From Streptomyces sp. NBC_00358 (GTDB lineage Bacteria; Actinomycetota; Actinomycetes; Streptomycetales; Streptomycetaceae), in the NCBI RefSeq assembly GCF_036099295.1, contig NZ_CP107976.1, forward strand, positions 6,138,001-6,202,000: a DNA stretch of 64,000 nt, read 5' to 3'. Within the stretch, counting starts at the first letter, position 1; each line of letters starts with the position of its first letter. Both the position numbers and the translations under genes were made by a program. Below the pieces are notes generated by a model. It ran no database searches. It had not been told where the DNA came from and worked only from the letters and a program-made list of their open reading frames with translations. This document shows positions 52,341-60,812 of this stretch, in pieces.

Positions 52341-53627
52341 ATGACCACGCTCTCGCCGTACGACTCGATGTCCCCGGTGGCCCAGGCCGCCTATCGCGCG
52401 AAGTCCGCCGCCGCCGACCTGGCGCCGCTGCCCCGGGCCGAGAAGGACGACGCGCTGCTCGCGATCGCCGACGCGCTGGAAGTCCGTACGAGCGAGATCG
52501 TCGCCGCCAACGCCAAGGACATCGCGAAGGCCCGCGAGGCCGGGACCAGCGAGAGCGTCATCGACCGGCTCACGCTCACCCCCGAGCGCGTGCGCGCGAT
52601 CGCCTCCGACGTCCGGGACGTGGTGGCGCTGCCCGATCCGGTCGGCGAGGTCGTCCGCGGCTCGACCCTCCCGAACGGCATCGACCTGCGCCAGGTCCGC
52701 GTCCCCCTCGGCGTCGTCGGCATCATCTACGAGGCCCGCCCGAACGTGACCGTCGACGCGGCCGCGCTGTGCCTGAAGTCCGGCAACGCGGTCCTGCTGC
52801 GCGGCTCGTCCTCCGCCTACGAGTCGAACACGGCGCTGGTCCGGGTCCTGCGTGACGCCGTGGGCGGCGCCGGACTGCCCGCCGACGCCGTCCAGCTCGT
52901 GCCCGGAGAGGGCCGCGAATCGGTCCGCGAGCTGATGCGCGCCCGCGGTCTGGTCGACGTCCTGATCCCGCGCGGCGGCGCGTCCCTGATCCGCACGGTC
53001 GTCCAGGAGTCCATCGTCCCGGTCATCGAGACCGGCACCGGCAACTGCCACGTCTACGTCGACGCCGAGGCCGACATCGACATGGCCGTCGACATCCTGA
53101 TCAACTCCAAGGCCCAGCGGCCCAGCGTCTGCAACTCCGCCGAGACCCTCCTGGTCCACCAGGACATCGCCGACCGTTTCCTGCCACGCGCCCTGGACGC
53201 CCTCGCGGAGGCCGGGGTCACCGTGCACGCCGACGATCGCGTCCTCGCCTACGCCAAGGACTCCAAGGCCACCGTCGTGGAGGCCACGGCGGAGGACTGG
53301 GACACCGAGTATCTGTCCTACGACATCGCCGCGGCCGTCGTGGACTCCCTCGACCGGGCCGTGACGCACATCCGGCTGTGGAGCTCCGGCCACACCGAGG
53401 CGATCGTCACCAACTCCCAGCAGGCGGCCCGCCGCTTCACCCAGCTGGTCGACTCCACGACGGTCGCGGTGAACGCCTCGACGCGCTTCACCGACGGCGG
53501 CCAGTTCGGTTTCGGCGCCGAGATCGGCATCTCCACGCAGAAGCTCCACGCGCGGGGTCCGATGGGGCTGCCGGAGCTCACGAGCACGAAGTACATCGTC
53601 ACGGGCGACGGCCACATCCGCCGCTGA
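52341..53627 (+). CDS. proA: glutamate-5-semialdehyde dehydrogenase (gamma-glutamyl phosphate reductase)
   Basis: NADPH-dependent second step of proline synthesis; 428 residues. Aldehyde-dehydrogenase fold with NLRQVRVPLGVVGIIYEARPNV-type cofactor region, GNAVLLRGSSSAYESN and catalytic Cys264 in SVCNSAETL. The C-terminal GPMGLPELTSTKYI is diagnostic. ATG at 52341; the -10 placement predicts a leaderless transcript separate from proB. A terminator follows. Confidence 0.97.
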   Translation: MTTLSPYDSMSPVAQAAYRAKSAAADLAPLPRAEKDDALLAIADALEVRTSEIVAANAKDIAKAREAGTSESVIDRLTLTPERVRAIASDVRDVVALPDPVGEVVRGSTLPNGIDLRQVRVPLGVVGIIYEARPNVTVDAAALCLKSGNAVLLRGSSSAYESNTALVRVLRDAVGGAGLPADAVQLVPGEGRESVRELMRARGLVDVLIPRGGASLIRTVVQESIVPVIETGTGNCHVYVDAEADIDMAVDILINSKAQRPSVCNSAETLLVHQDIADRFLPRALDALAEAGVTVHADDRVLAYAKDSKATVVEATAEDWDTEYLSYDIAAAVVDSLDRAVTHIRLWSSGHTEAIVTNSQQAARRFTQLVDSTTVAVNASTRFTDGGQFGFGAEIGISTQKLHARGPMGLPELTSTKYIVTGDGHIRR

Positions 53628-53638
53628 GACGCCCGCAG

Positions 53639-53688
53639 GGGCCGTCGGGTGCCCGGGGTGCCCGGGGTGCCCGGGTCCCCGACGGCCC
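53639..53688 (+). terminator. proA terminator
   Basis: 11-bp stem GGGCCGTCGGG and its complement; the loop contains three tandem copies of a GTGCCCGGG unit. Confidence 0.65.
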
Positions 53689-53892
53689 GCAGGCGGGCCT
53701 GTAGGCGCGTACAAGGGCGTACGGGGTGCACCCTCGCGCCGTACGCGGAGGGCGCGCGCGGGAGCGTACGGGTGGCCCGGTACCGGGCGCCGGGGCGTGC
53801 GGCGGGCGGTTCACGGCCCGCGGTCCGCTGAGGCGCGGTCTCGTCAGGCGGATGAATTTCCATACCGTCTGCCCAAATTGACCCCCCAGGTC

Positions 53893-53898
53893 TACTCT
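53893..53898 (+). promoter_or_regulatory. -10 of a leaderless promoter
   Basis: TACTCT ends 6 nt before the GTG at 53905. Confidence 0.6.
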
Positions 53899-53904
53899 GG
53901 ATCC

Positions 53905-54507
53905 GTGCCGGAGGACGTGGGGGGCACGCCGTTCCCTGACGGCTGGGAGCCCGACGACGACCACGACCGCGGGGGCGCGGACGAAGAGTTCGCCTCCGTG
54001 GTCTTCGACGAGGACTTCGTACGGGCGGCGGTGATCCATGAACCGACCGCCGTGGAGCGGCTGCTGGCGGCGGCCCAGGCTCGTGCGGAGGCCTCCGAGG
54101 CCGAGGCGCGCCGGGCGCACGCCCGGGGCGCACGCGGCGACGACTACGAGGACGGCTTCGGCCCCGACGGCGACTTCGCCCACGACAGCGACCTGGACGA
54201 CCTCGACGACTCCGAGGCACTGGCAGGCCGCTACGGCGTACCGGGGATGTACGGCCGGCCCTTCGGGAAGCAGACCCGCTGGCACCGCCCCGTCGCCTGG
54301 ATCCTCGCCCTCGTCATGGGTATCGGCATGGTCGCCCTCGCCTTCACGGCGGTCTACCGGGGCGCTTCCTCCGGCGGTCAGGAACAGGTCCCCTCGCCCG
54401 CCTCCTCCGGCCTCGAACAGGGCCGGGAGAAGGTCACCGGCACAGGACCCTCGGCCTCGGCCGACTATTCCCAGCCGGCGGTGTCGGCGGTACCGCGGAC
54501 GCCCTGA
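53905..54507 (+). CDS. single-TM protein with SVVFDExFVRAA motif (A)
   Basis: 200 residues. The cytoplasmic head (about 1-130) is acidic and contains EEFASVVFDEDFVRAAVIHEPTA at about residues 29-50, then an Ala/Arg/Glu helix and DLDDLDD. One membrane helix lies at about 134-153 (WILALVMGIGMVALAF), followed by a short Ser/Pro/Gln outer tail. No enzyme motif is seen. The next gene shares the SVVFDE motif and the layout. I recall the S. coelicolor counterpart being linked to the spore-wall complex, but cannot confirm that here. Confidence 0.85.
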   Translation: MPEDVGGTPFPDGWEPDDDHDRGGADEEFASVVFDEDFVRAAVIHEPTAVERLLAAAQARAEASEAEARRAHARGARGDDYEDGFGPDGDFAHDSDLDDLDDSEALAGRYGVPGMYGRPFGKQTRWHRPVAWILALVMGIGMVALAFTAVYRGASSGGQEQVPSPASSGLEQGREKVTGTGPSASADYSQPAVSAVPRTP

Positions 54508-54619
54508 GACCGGTCTCCCCGCCGGGGCACGCGCGATCGGCTACGCAACGTGACCGCCCTGGTGGGAACCTGTCAGAACTTGTCGCGTACCACAGCGTTT
54601 ACCGGGGCTCCCGGAGACC

Positions 54620-54625
54620 TACTCT
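54620..54625 (+). promoter_or_regulatory. -10 of a leaderless promoter
   Basis: TACTCT ends 6 nt before the ATG at 54632, the same hexamer and spacing as the preceding gene. Confidence 0.6.
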
Positions 54626-54631
54626 GAATGT

Positions 54632-55699
54632 ATGGGCGGGCCTGGAGACCCACCTGAGGGGACACCCGAGGGTGCTCCCGCTGGTGGAGAGGACGAGTAC
54701 CGATCCGTCGTCTTCGACGAGTCGTTCGTCCGTGCTGCCCGTCTCCAGGAGTTCTCCGCCCAGGAACGCATGGCCGACCACAGCCCGGCCGTACGGCGTC
54801 GGCCGCCCCTTCAGCGCGGGCTGTCCCGGCAGGCGCTCATCCTCGTCCTGCTGATAGCCATAGCCTTCGGCACCGCGATCTACATGGGCGTACGCCACCC
54901 GTACCAGACCCCCACCACCCAGCCGGCCGAACCGCTGCGGATGACTGTCATCCCCCTCGCCCCGCAGACCGCCGTGCCCGGCGTCACGAGCACCGACGAG
55001 CTGTACGCCGACAGCCCGGCCGCGCAGTTCCGCACCGGCGCCGACGGCATCACCATGCCCGCCGTCCGGCGCACCGCGCACTTCTCCGACAGCCAGGTCG
55101 TCAGCGCCCTGACCACGGCCAAGGACTACCTCGTCGAGTCGTCCCTCGACCCGAGCGTCCTGACCGGAGGCGCCACCCGGCCGGTACGGATCCTGCTCGA
55201 CCCGCGCCTGCTCGACCAGTTCGACCAGAGCTTCGACCACCCGGTCGCCGACGGACGGCACGCCCCGACCGGCTGGCTGGTCCGCTTCGACGCGACCCGG
55301 GCGCAGCTCGCCGACAAGAGGATCCGGGTGCAGGGCACCCTCCAGGCCGCCGAGTTCGACGCGAACACCCTGGAGGTCGTCGCCGACCACACCTTCGTCT
55401 ACGCGCTGAAGCCGACCGGCGCGAACGCCCAGGCCAAGGCGTCCCTGTTCACCGTCCGGCGCGAGCTGACCTTCCGTTTCGACCGCGACGACCTGCGCAT
55501 GCACCAGGCCGAGCTGGCGGTGTCGTACGTCCAGGCCGGCCCGCTCGCCTGCTCCGACGACTCGATGAGCCGGCTCCGGCCGCTGCTCGCGGGCCAGACG
55601 GCCAAGGCCGGCGGTCCGGCCGGCACCGACCCGTACGCCACCGGCAGCGCGACCGCGCTGTGCGGCTCGCTGGCCAGGAGCGCGCAGCCGAAGGTGTAG
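54632..55699 (+). CDS. single-TM protein with SVVFDExFVRAA motif (B)
   Basis: 355 residues. The cytoplasmic head includes EDEYRSVVFDESFVRAARLQEFSAQERM at about 21-48, aligning with the preceding protein. A membrane helix lies at about 71-89 (ALILVLLIAIAFGTAIYMG). The ~260-residue outer domain is mixed alpha/beta with two Cys (LACSDDS, ALCGSL) that may pair. It is not a family I recognise. ATG at 54632 with a leaderless promoter. It is convergent with the M48 protease gene. Confidence 0.88.
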   Translation: MGGPGDPPEGTPEGAPAGGEDEYRSVVFDESFVRAARLQEFSAQERMADHSPAVRRRPPLQRGLSRQALILVLLIAIAFGTAIYMGVRHPYQTPTTQPAEPLRMTVIPLAPQTAVPGVTSTDELYADSPAAQFRTGADGITMPAVRRTAHFSDSQVVSALTTAKDYLVESSLDPSVLTGGATRPVRILLDPRLLDQFDQSFDHPVADGRHAPTGWLVRFDATRAQLADKRIRVQGTLQAAEFDANTLEVVADHTFVYALKPTGANAQAKASLFTVRRELTFRFDRDDLRMHQAELAVSYVQAGPLACSDDSMSRLRPLLAGQTAKAGGPAGTDPYATGSATALCGSLARSAQPKV

Positions 55700-55755
55700 C
55701 CGCGCGGCCGGCCCGCCGGACCGTCAGTTCCTCCGACCGTCAGCCGGCCGGACCA

Positions 55756-55792
55756 CCGGGTGGCGCCGCGGGGTCGGCGCGGCGGCACCCGG
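55756..55792. terminator. bidirectional terminator
   Basis: 15-bp stem (14 pairs) CCGGGTGGCGCCGCG / CGCGGCGGCACCCGG with a 7-base loop, between convergent genes. Confidence 0.75.
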
Positions 55793-55800
55793 CGGGCGGA

Positions 55801-56940
55801 TCAGTCCCGGCCGTCGGTGTCCTCGTCGTCGGAGCGGGTCCCACCCGACGCCTCCTCGGTACCGGTGGCACCGGCGGCACCGTCGTCCTTCGGTGCTCCG
55901 CCCGTGAAGCCCCCGAACCCGCGCCGTACCCGGCCCCCGAGGTCGCCCGCGCCGCCCGCGATGTCGCTGACCAGCTTCATCAGCGGATCCTTGGAGTTCT
56001 TCATGTCGCTGGCGTAGCTGGCCGCCGACTGCCGGAAGGAGTCCGACACCGAGGTGTCCTTGTCCGCGTCGCGCCGCGGGTAGTGGCCGTCCATGATCCG
56101 CTGGTAGTCGCGGGACTCCGCCCACTTCTTCAGCTCGGCCGCGCGGACCGCGGTGAAGGGGTGCGTCCGCGGCAGCACGTTGAGGATCTTGAGCACGGAG
56201 TCCCGCAGGTCGCCGGCCGACTCGTACTCCTCGGCCTGCTCCAGGAACGCGTCCACGTTCATCTCGTGCAGATGATTGCCGCCCGCGATCTTCATCAGAC
56301 CGCGCATCGAGGCCCGCAGGTCCTGGCCGACCAGGAGCCCAGCACGGTCAGCGGACAGCTCCGACTTGCGGAACCACTCGCGCAGCGCGGTCACGATCGC
56401 CATGATCGCGAGGTTCCCGAGCGGGATCCAGGCGACCCGGACCGCGAGGTTGGTGAGGAACAGCAGGATCGTGCGGTAGACGGCGTGACCGGACAGCGCG
56501 TGACCGGCCTCGTGGCCGATGACCGCCCGCATCTCCTCCTCGTCCAGCAGCTCGACGAGCCCGGTCGTCACCACGATGATCGGATCGTCCAGGCCGATGC
56601 ACATCGCGTTCGGCTGCGGGTCCTGGTTCACGTACATCGGCGGGACCTTCTCCAGGTCCAGGATGTAACAGGCGTCCCGCAGCATGTCGTTGAGGTGCGC
56701 GAACTGGGCGTCCGAGACGCGCACCGAGTCGGACAGGAAGAGCAGTCGCAGGCTGCGCTCGGGCAGCAGGCCGCTCAGTGCCTTGAAGACCGTGTCGAAG
56801 CCGCTGAGCTTGCGCAGGGCCACCAGGGCCGAGCGGTCCGCCGGGTGTTCGTACGCCCGGGAGGAGATCCCCTCGAAGCGCCTGCGCTGCCTGCTCGGCA
56901 CTTTCTCGTGGCCGTTCCGGTCGTGGCCGTCGTCGGACAT
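55801..56940 (-). CDS. M48 family zinc metallopeptidase
   Basis: 379 residues. The zinc motif HEAGH is at about 143-147, the third ligand Glu lies in KSELSADRAG (about 194), and a membrane helix covers about 155-185. An N-terminal helical part and a Gly/Asp-rich tail flank the domain. It resembles HtpX-like and PA4632-type proteases that clip misfolded membrane proteins. ATG at 56940 was preferred over 56952 because GGGGGAAC lies 5 nt before it. It stands alone on the minus strand. Confidence 0.92.
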   Translation of the reverse strand: MSDDGHDRNGHEKVPSRQRRRFEGISSRAYEHPADRSALVALRKLSGFDTVFKALSGLLPERSLRLLFLSDSVRVSDAQFAHLNDMLRDACYILDLEKVPPMYVNQDPQPNAMCIGLDDPIIVVTTGLVELLDEEEMRAVIGHEAGHALSGHAVYRTILLFLTNLAVRVAWIPLGNLAIMAIVTALREWFRKSELSADRAGLLVGQDLRASMRGLMKIAGGNHLHEMNVDAFLEQAEEYESAGDLRDSVLKILNVLPRTHPFTAVRAAELKKWAESRDYQRIMDGHYPRRDADKDTSVSDSFRQSAASYASDMKNSKDPLMKLVSDIAGGAGDLGGRVRRGFGGFTGGAPKDDGAAGATGTEEASGGTRSDDEDTDGRD

Positions 56941-57043
56941 GTGTTCCCCCATGTGCGTCTGAGTGCCCTATGTGCCCCCAAGGCAGAGTCCAGCCTAGGC
57001 GGAGATACCGTTGACGGGCAGTACAGAGAAGGAGTCGTACGAC

Positions 57044-57202
57044 ATGGAGCACATCCCCGCGGCCTCATGGCTCACGGAAGCCGCCGACGCGGCAGGCAAG
57101 CAGGGCCCGGGCGATCTGCTCCGCGTCGTGCTGATCGTCATGGTCATCGGCGTGGTCCTGGCCGCCTGGTTCCTGCTGCGGGGCTACAAGCGCGACGACT
57201 GA
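57044..57202 (+). CDS. 52-residue single-TM protein
   Basis: The N-terminal ~25 residues are polar (MEHIPAASWLTEAADAAG), then one membrane helix (LLRVVLIVMVIGVVLAAWFLL) and a basic end RGYKRDD. GAAGGAG lies 9 nt before the ATG. It is divergent from the M48 protease gene and followed by a second microprotein of the same size. Function unknown. Confidence 0.75.
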   Translation: MEHIPAASWLTEAADAAGKQGPGDLLRVVLIVMVIGVVLAAWFLLRGYKRDD

Positions 57203-57446
57203 GCGGCGCCCGGGGGAGCGACCGGATCACCGGGCGCATCGAGGACCGGACGGCCGACCCGATCGCCGGGCGGGTCCCGGCGGACGTCCGGCCGGGGTGG
57301 TCACGGCAACCGGCGTCCCCAACGGCGGAGTCGGCGTGTTCACGGCCGAGGGGCCCGCATACGATGGGCCGACGTCTTCATCCCGCCCTCTCCCACGCCC
57401 GACTCCGTTCGAGCGGGGGGACACCCATCGGATAGGTCCTGCCGAG

Positions 57447-57608
57447 ATGAGCTTCCAGCACACCGCCGCACAGTTGGTCACCGTCGCCGCCGAGGGCGAG
57501 AACGGCGGCAACCACGAAAGCCTCAGCCCGTACCTGACCGGCGGCGGGGCCCTGTTCATCCTGCTCCTGCTGCTGTGGATCACCACGCGCTTCAACCGCG
57601 ACCGCTGA
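57447..57608 (+). CDS. 53-residue single-TM protein
   Basis: MSFQHTAAQLVTVAAEG, a polar GENGGNHESLSPYLTGGG linker, one membrane helix (ALFILLLLLWITT) and a basic end RFNRDR. The ATG lies after GATAGG; TACGAT at 57360-57365 may be its -10. It is just upstream of nadD. Function unknown; the size and topology match the preceding microprotein. Confidence 0.75.
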   Translation: MSFQHTAAQLVTVAAEGENGGNHESLSPYLTGGGALFILLLLLWITTRFNRDR

Positions 57609-57663
57609 GCCCCGCGGGGCCCGATCGGGGCCCCTGTCGGCCGGAGCCCGACGGCCGGGCCGG

Positions 57664-57669
57664 TAGGGT
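57664..57669 (+). promoter_or_regulatory. -10 of the nadD promoter
   Basis: TAGGGT ends 8 nt before the ATG, predicting a leaderless or nearly leaderless transcript. Confidence 0.5.
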
Positions 57670-57677
57670 CTGCACGC

Positions 57678-58406
57678 ATGGGAGAGCAGGACATGCCTAC
57701 CGGTCCGGCGAGTGACACGGAGAGCGCCGTCGGCGGCGCCGCGGGCAGTGCGAGCGGCACGGCCGCGGGCACTGCCAGGCGTCTGACGCCCGGCCCCGGC
57801 AAAGGTCCCTCGAATCCGGGCAAGCGCCGCCTCGGCGTCATGGGCGGCACCTTCGACCCGATCCATCACGGGCACCTGGTCGCGGCCAGCGAGGTCGCCG
57901 CGCAGTTCCATCTCGACCAGGTGGTGTTCGTACCGACCGGGCAGCCCTGGCAGAAGACCGACCGCAGGGTCACCCCGGCCGAGGACCGCTATCTGATGAC
58001 GGTCATCGCGACCGCCGAGAACCCCCAGTTCTCGGTCAGCCGGATCGACATCGACCGCGGCGGCCCGACCTACACGACGGACACGCTGCGCGACCTGCGC
58101 TCGCTCAATCCGGACGCGGACCTCTTCTTCATCACCGGCGCCGACGCGCTCGGCCAGATCCTCACCTGGCGCTACACGGAAGAACTGTTCTCCCTCGCGC
58201 ACTTCATCGGGGTCACCCGGCCCGGTCACCCGCTGACCGACCCGGGACTCCCGGAGGGCGGTGTCTCGCTCGTCGAGGTTCCCGCGCTCGCCATCTCGTC
58301 CACAGACTGCCGTGCGAGAGTCGCCAAGGGCGACCCCGTCTGGTACCTGGTGCCGGACGGTGTGGTGCGCTACATCGACAAGCGTGAGCTGTACCGCGGC
58401 CAGTGA
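57678..58406 (+). CDS. nadD: nicotinate-nucleotide adenylyltransferase
   Basis: Makes nicotinate adenine dinucleotide in NAD synthesis; 242 residues. The nucleotidyltransferase motif GGTFDPIHHGHL (His63, His66) and the C-terminal ISSTDCRARVAKG are conserved. The first ~50 residues are a Gly/Ala/Thr-rich extension absent from E. coli NadD, so an internal start is conceivable, although the -10 favours the ATG at 57678. The LCP gene starts 18 bases past the stop, and rsfS lies beyond, the usual nadD-LCP-rsfS order. Confidence 0.95.
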   Translation: MGEQDMPTGPASDTESAVGGAAGSASGTAAGTARRLTPGPGKGPSNPGKRRLGVMGGTFDPIHHGHLVAASEVAAQFHLDQVVFVPTGQPWQKTDRRVTPAEDRYLMTVIATAENPQFSVSRIDIDRGGPTYTTDTLRDLRSLNPDADLFFITGADALGQILTWRYTEELFSLAHFIGVTRPGHPLTDPGLPEGGVSLVEVPALAISSTDCRARVAKGDPVWYLVPDGVVRYIDKRELYRGQ

Positions 58407-58423
58407 GCCGAGAGGGGCACCCG

Positions 58424-60256
58424 GTGAACGACCGATACGACGGATACACGGGCGGCGAACCGTACGAACTCGTCGGCTACGACGAGTTCGGGCAGCCTGT
58501 GTACCGACAGGTCCCGCAGCAGCCCGCCCAGGGGTACGACGGCTACGACGCCCAGCAGCAGGGCTACGGCTACGACCCCTACGCGACGGGCCGTCAAGAA
58601 CCTGTCCAGCCCTACGACACGGGCCGGCAGCCACCGGTGTCGCCCTATGACACGGGACAGAACCGAACCGTGTCCCCCTATGACACGGGTCAGCACGAGA
58701 CCGTGTCGCCCTATGACACCGGCCGGCAGCCGTCCTTCGACCCGTTCGGCTCCGGGGCGCCCCGGAACGGCGGGACCGGGACCACGCCGACGCCGTACGA
58801 CCCCTACGGACGGACCACCGACGCCCCGGGCGCCGCGAGCACCGGCCGGCAGCCCCGGGTCGCCGAGCAGACCGCCTACATCCCGCAGCAGGCCGGACCG
58901 CAGCAGGCCGGACCGGCGCAGGCCGGACCGGCGCAGGCCGGACCGGAGCAGGACGGCGCTCCCCGGGCCGACCGGGACTACCGCACCGAGCAGTTCGCCT
59001 TCGTCGAGGAGCAGGAAGCCGAGTCCGAGGACGTCATCGACTGGCTGAAGTTCACCGAGAACCGCACCGAGCGCCGCGAGGAGGCCAAGCGCCGCGCCCG
59101 CAGCCGGGTCGTCGCCCTGGTCGTGGTCGTCGCCCTCGTCGCGGTCGGTGGAGCGGGCTACCTCTGGTACGCGGGCAAGCTGCCCGGCACCGCCCCGGGC
59201 GCCAAGCCGGGCGTCACGACGGCCGTCACCGCCCAGAAGCGCGACGTGATCGTCGTCCACCTGCACAACACCAAGGGCGGCGGCACCTCCACGGCCCTGC
59301 TCGTCGACAACACCACCACCCGGCGGGGCACCACCGTCCTGTTGCCCAACTCCCTCGCCCTGACGGACGACGACGGCTCCACGACCACACTCGCCAAATC
59401 CGTCGACGGCGACGGCTCGTCCGGGACGCGGGACGCGATCGACACCGTGCTCGGTACGAACATCCAGGGCACCTGGCGGCTCGACACCCCCTACCTGAAC
59501 AACCTCGTCGAGCTCGTCGGCAACATCGAGGTCACCACCAACACCGACGTGCCGGACCCCGACTCCAAGAAGAAGAGCGATCCCCCGCTCGTCAGGAAGG
59601 GCACGGACCAGACCCTCAGCGGCAAGATGGCCGTCGCCTACGCGACCTACCGGGCCTCCGGCGAGGCCCAGGACGCGCAGCTCGAGCGGTTCGGACAGGT
59701 CATGCAGGGGGTGATGCGCAAGCTGTCCTCGGACAAGCAGGCCGCGACGACCACCGTGCAGACCCTGGCCCAGATCCTCGACCCGTCCCTGACCGACCAG
59801 GACCTCGGCGCCTTCCTCGCCAAGCTCGCCGACCTCGCCAAGGGCGGTGACTACAAGACCGCGCTGCTGCCCGTGCAGCAGGACGGCACCCTGAACGAGA
59901 GCACCTCCAGCAGTGTGATCAAGGAGGTCCTCGGCGGTACGGCGAAGAGCCCCGACGCCGGCGCCGCGGTCCGCGTGGGAATCAAGAACGCCACCGGCGA
60001 CAAGGCGGCCACCAGCCAGGCCCGCGTCGTCCTGGTCAACGGCGGCTACACCTACCTGGACTCGGGCACCGGCGCCGCCCAGAGCGTGTCGCAGATCACC
60101 TACAGCAACCCTGCCAAGAAGAACGACGCCATCGAAGTCGCCAAGACCCTGGGTCTGCCCACCGGCACGGTGAAGAAGGGCACGGTCACCACCAACGCGG
60201 ACGTGTCCGTCGTCCTGGGCCAGGACTACAAGGTCAGCAGCGGCCCGAAGGGGTGA
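58424..60256 (+). CDS. LytR-CpsA-Psr (LCP) family wall-polymer ligase
   Basis: 610 residues. A cytoplasmic head of ~225 residues is Tyr/Gln/Pro-rich, with tandem SPYDTGR/Q units (about 65-105) and QQAGPAQAGP repeats. One membrane helix lies at about 229-248. The extracellular LCP domain follows (about 265-510), then a LytR_C domain (about 525-605; VRVGIKNATGDK, VVLVNGGYTYLD). LCP enzymes link teichoic acids and other polymers to peptidoglycan; the upstream teichoic-acid genes fit. GTG at 58424 has GAGAGGGG upstream; the longer GTG at 58403 does not. Confidence 0.88.
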   Translation: MNDRYDGYTGGEPYELVGYDEFGQPVYRQVPQQPAQGYDGYDAQQQGYGYDPYATGRQEPVQPYDTGRQPPVSPYDTGQNRTVSPYDTGQHETVSPYDTGRQPSFDPFGSGAPRNGGTGTTPTPYDPYGRTTDAPGAASTGRQPRVAEQTAYIPQQAGPQQAGPAQAGPAQAGPEQDGAPRADRDYRTEQFAFVEEQEAESEDVIDWLKFTENRTERREEAKRRARSRVVALVVVVALVAVGGAGYLWYAGKLPGTAPGAKPGVTTAVTAQKRDVIVVHLHNTKGGGTSTALLVDNTTTRRGTTVLLPNSLALTDDDGSTTTLAKSVDGDGSSGTRDAIDTVLGTNIQGTWRLDTPYLNNLVELVGNIEVTTNTDVPDPDSKKKSDPPLVRKGTDQTLSGKMAVAYATYRASGEAQDAQLERFGQVMQGVMRKLSSDKQAATTTVQTLAQILDPSLTDQDLGAFLAKLADLAKGGDYKTALLPVQQDGTLNESTSSSVIKEVLGGTAKSPDAGAAVRVGIKNATGDKAATSQARVVLVNGGYTYLDSGTGAAQSVSQITYSNPAKKNDAIEVAKTLGLPTGTVKKGTVTTNADVSVVLGQDYKVSSGPKG

Positions 60257-60262
60257 CCGGCG

Positions 60263-60290
60263 CCACGCCCCGGGGTCACCCGGGGCGTGG
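60263..60290 (+). terminator. LCP gene terminator
   Basis: Perfect 11-bp stem CCACGCCCCGG and its complement with a 6-base loop, 6 bases after the stop. Confidence 0.8.
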
Positions 60291-60368
60291 CCGGAGAAAC
60301 GCGTGGGGTGTCCTCGGCGGTCCGTGAGACCCTTGGGTCATAACCGACCGCCGACGGAAAGCCGCGTA

Positions 60369-60812
60369 GTGACCGCCACGGACCGCTCCATCGAGCTCAT
60401 CAACACCGCCGCACAGGCGGCTGCCGACAAGCTCGCGCACGACATCATCGCCTACGACGTCAGCGATGTGCTCTCCATCACCGACGCCTTCCTGCTGGCG
60501 TCCGCGCCCAACGACCGCCAGGTCAAGTCGATCGTCGACGAGATCGAGGAGCGCCTGAACAAGGAGCTCGGCACCAAGCCGGTGCGCCGCGAGGGCGACC
60601 GCGAGGCACGCTGGGTGCTGCTCGACTACGTCGACATCGTGGTGCACGTCCAGCACAGCGAGGAGCGCGTCTTCTACGCCCTGGAGCGGCTCTGGAAGGA
60701 CTGCCCCGAGCTGGACCTGCCCGAAGAGGCCAAGGCGACCCGTGGCAAGGGCGCCGAGCACGCCAAGTTCCAGACCGAGGAGGACTCCGCCGACCTGGGG
60801 GAGCTGCGGTGA
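60369..60812 (+). CDS. rsfS: ribosomal silencing factor RsfS
   Basis: 147 residues of the RsfS/Iojap family, which binds uL14 and blocks joining of the ribosomal subunits when nutrients fail. Signature strings are AYDVSDVLSITDAFLLASAPNDRQ, EGDREARWVLLDYVDIVVHV and ERVFYALERLWKD. GTG at 60369. Its last four bases overlap the start of the next gene. Confidence 0.95.
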   Translation: MTATDRSIELINTAAQAAADKLAHDIIAYDVSDVLSITDAFLLASAPNDRQVKSIVDEIEERLNKELGTKPVRREGDREARWVLLDYVDIVVHVQHSEERVFYALERLWKDCPELDLPEEAKATRGKGAEHAKFQTEEDSADLGELR

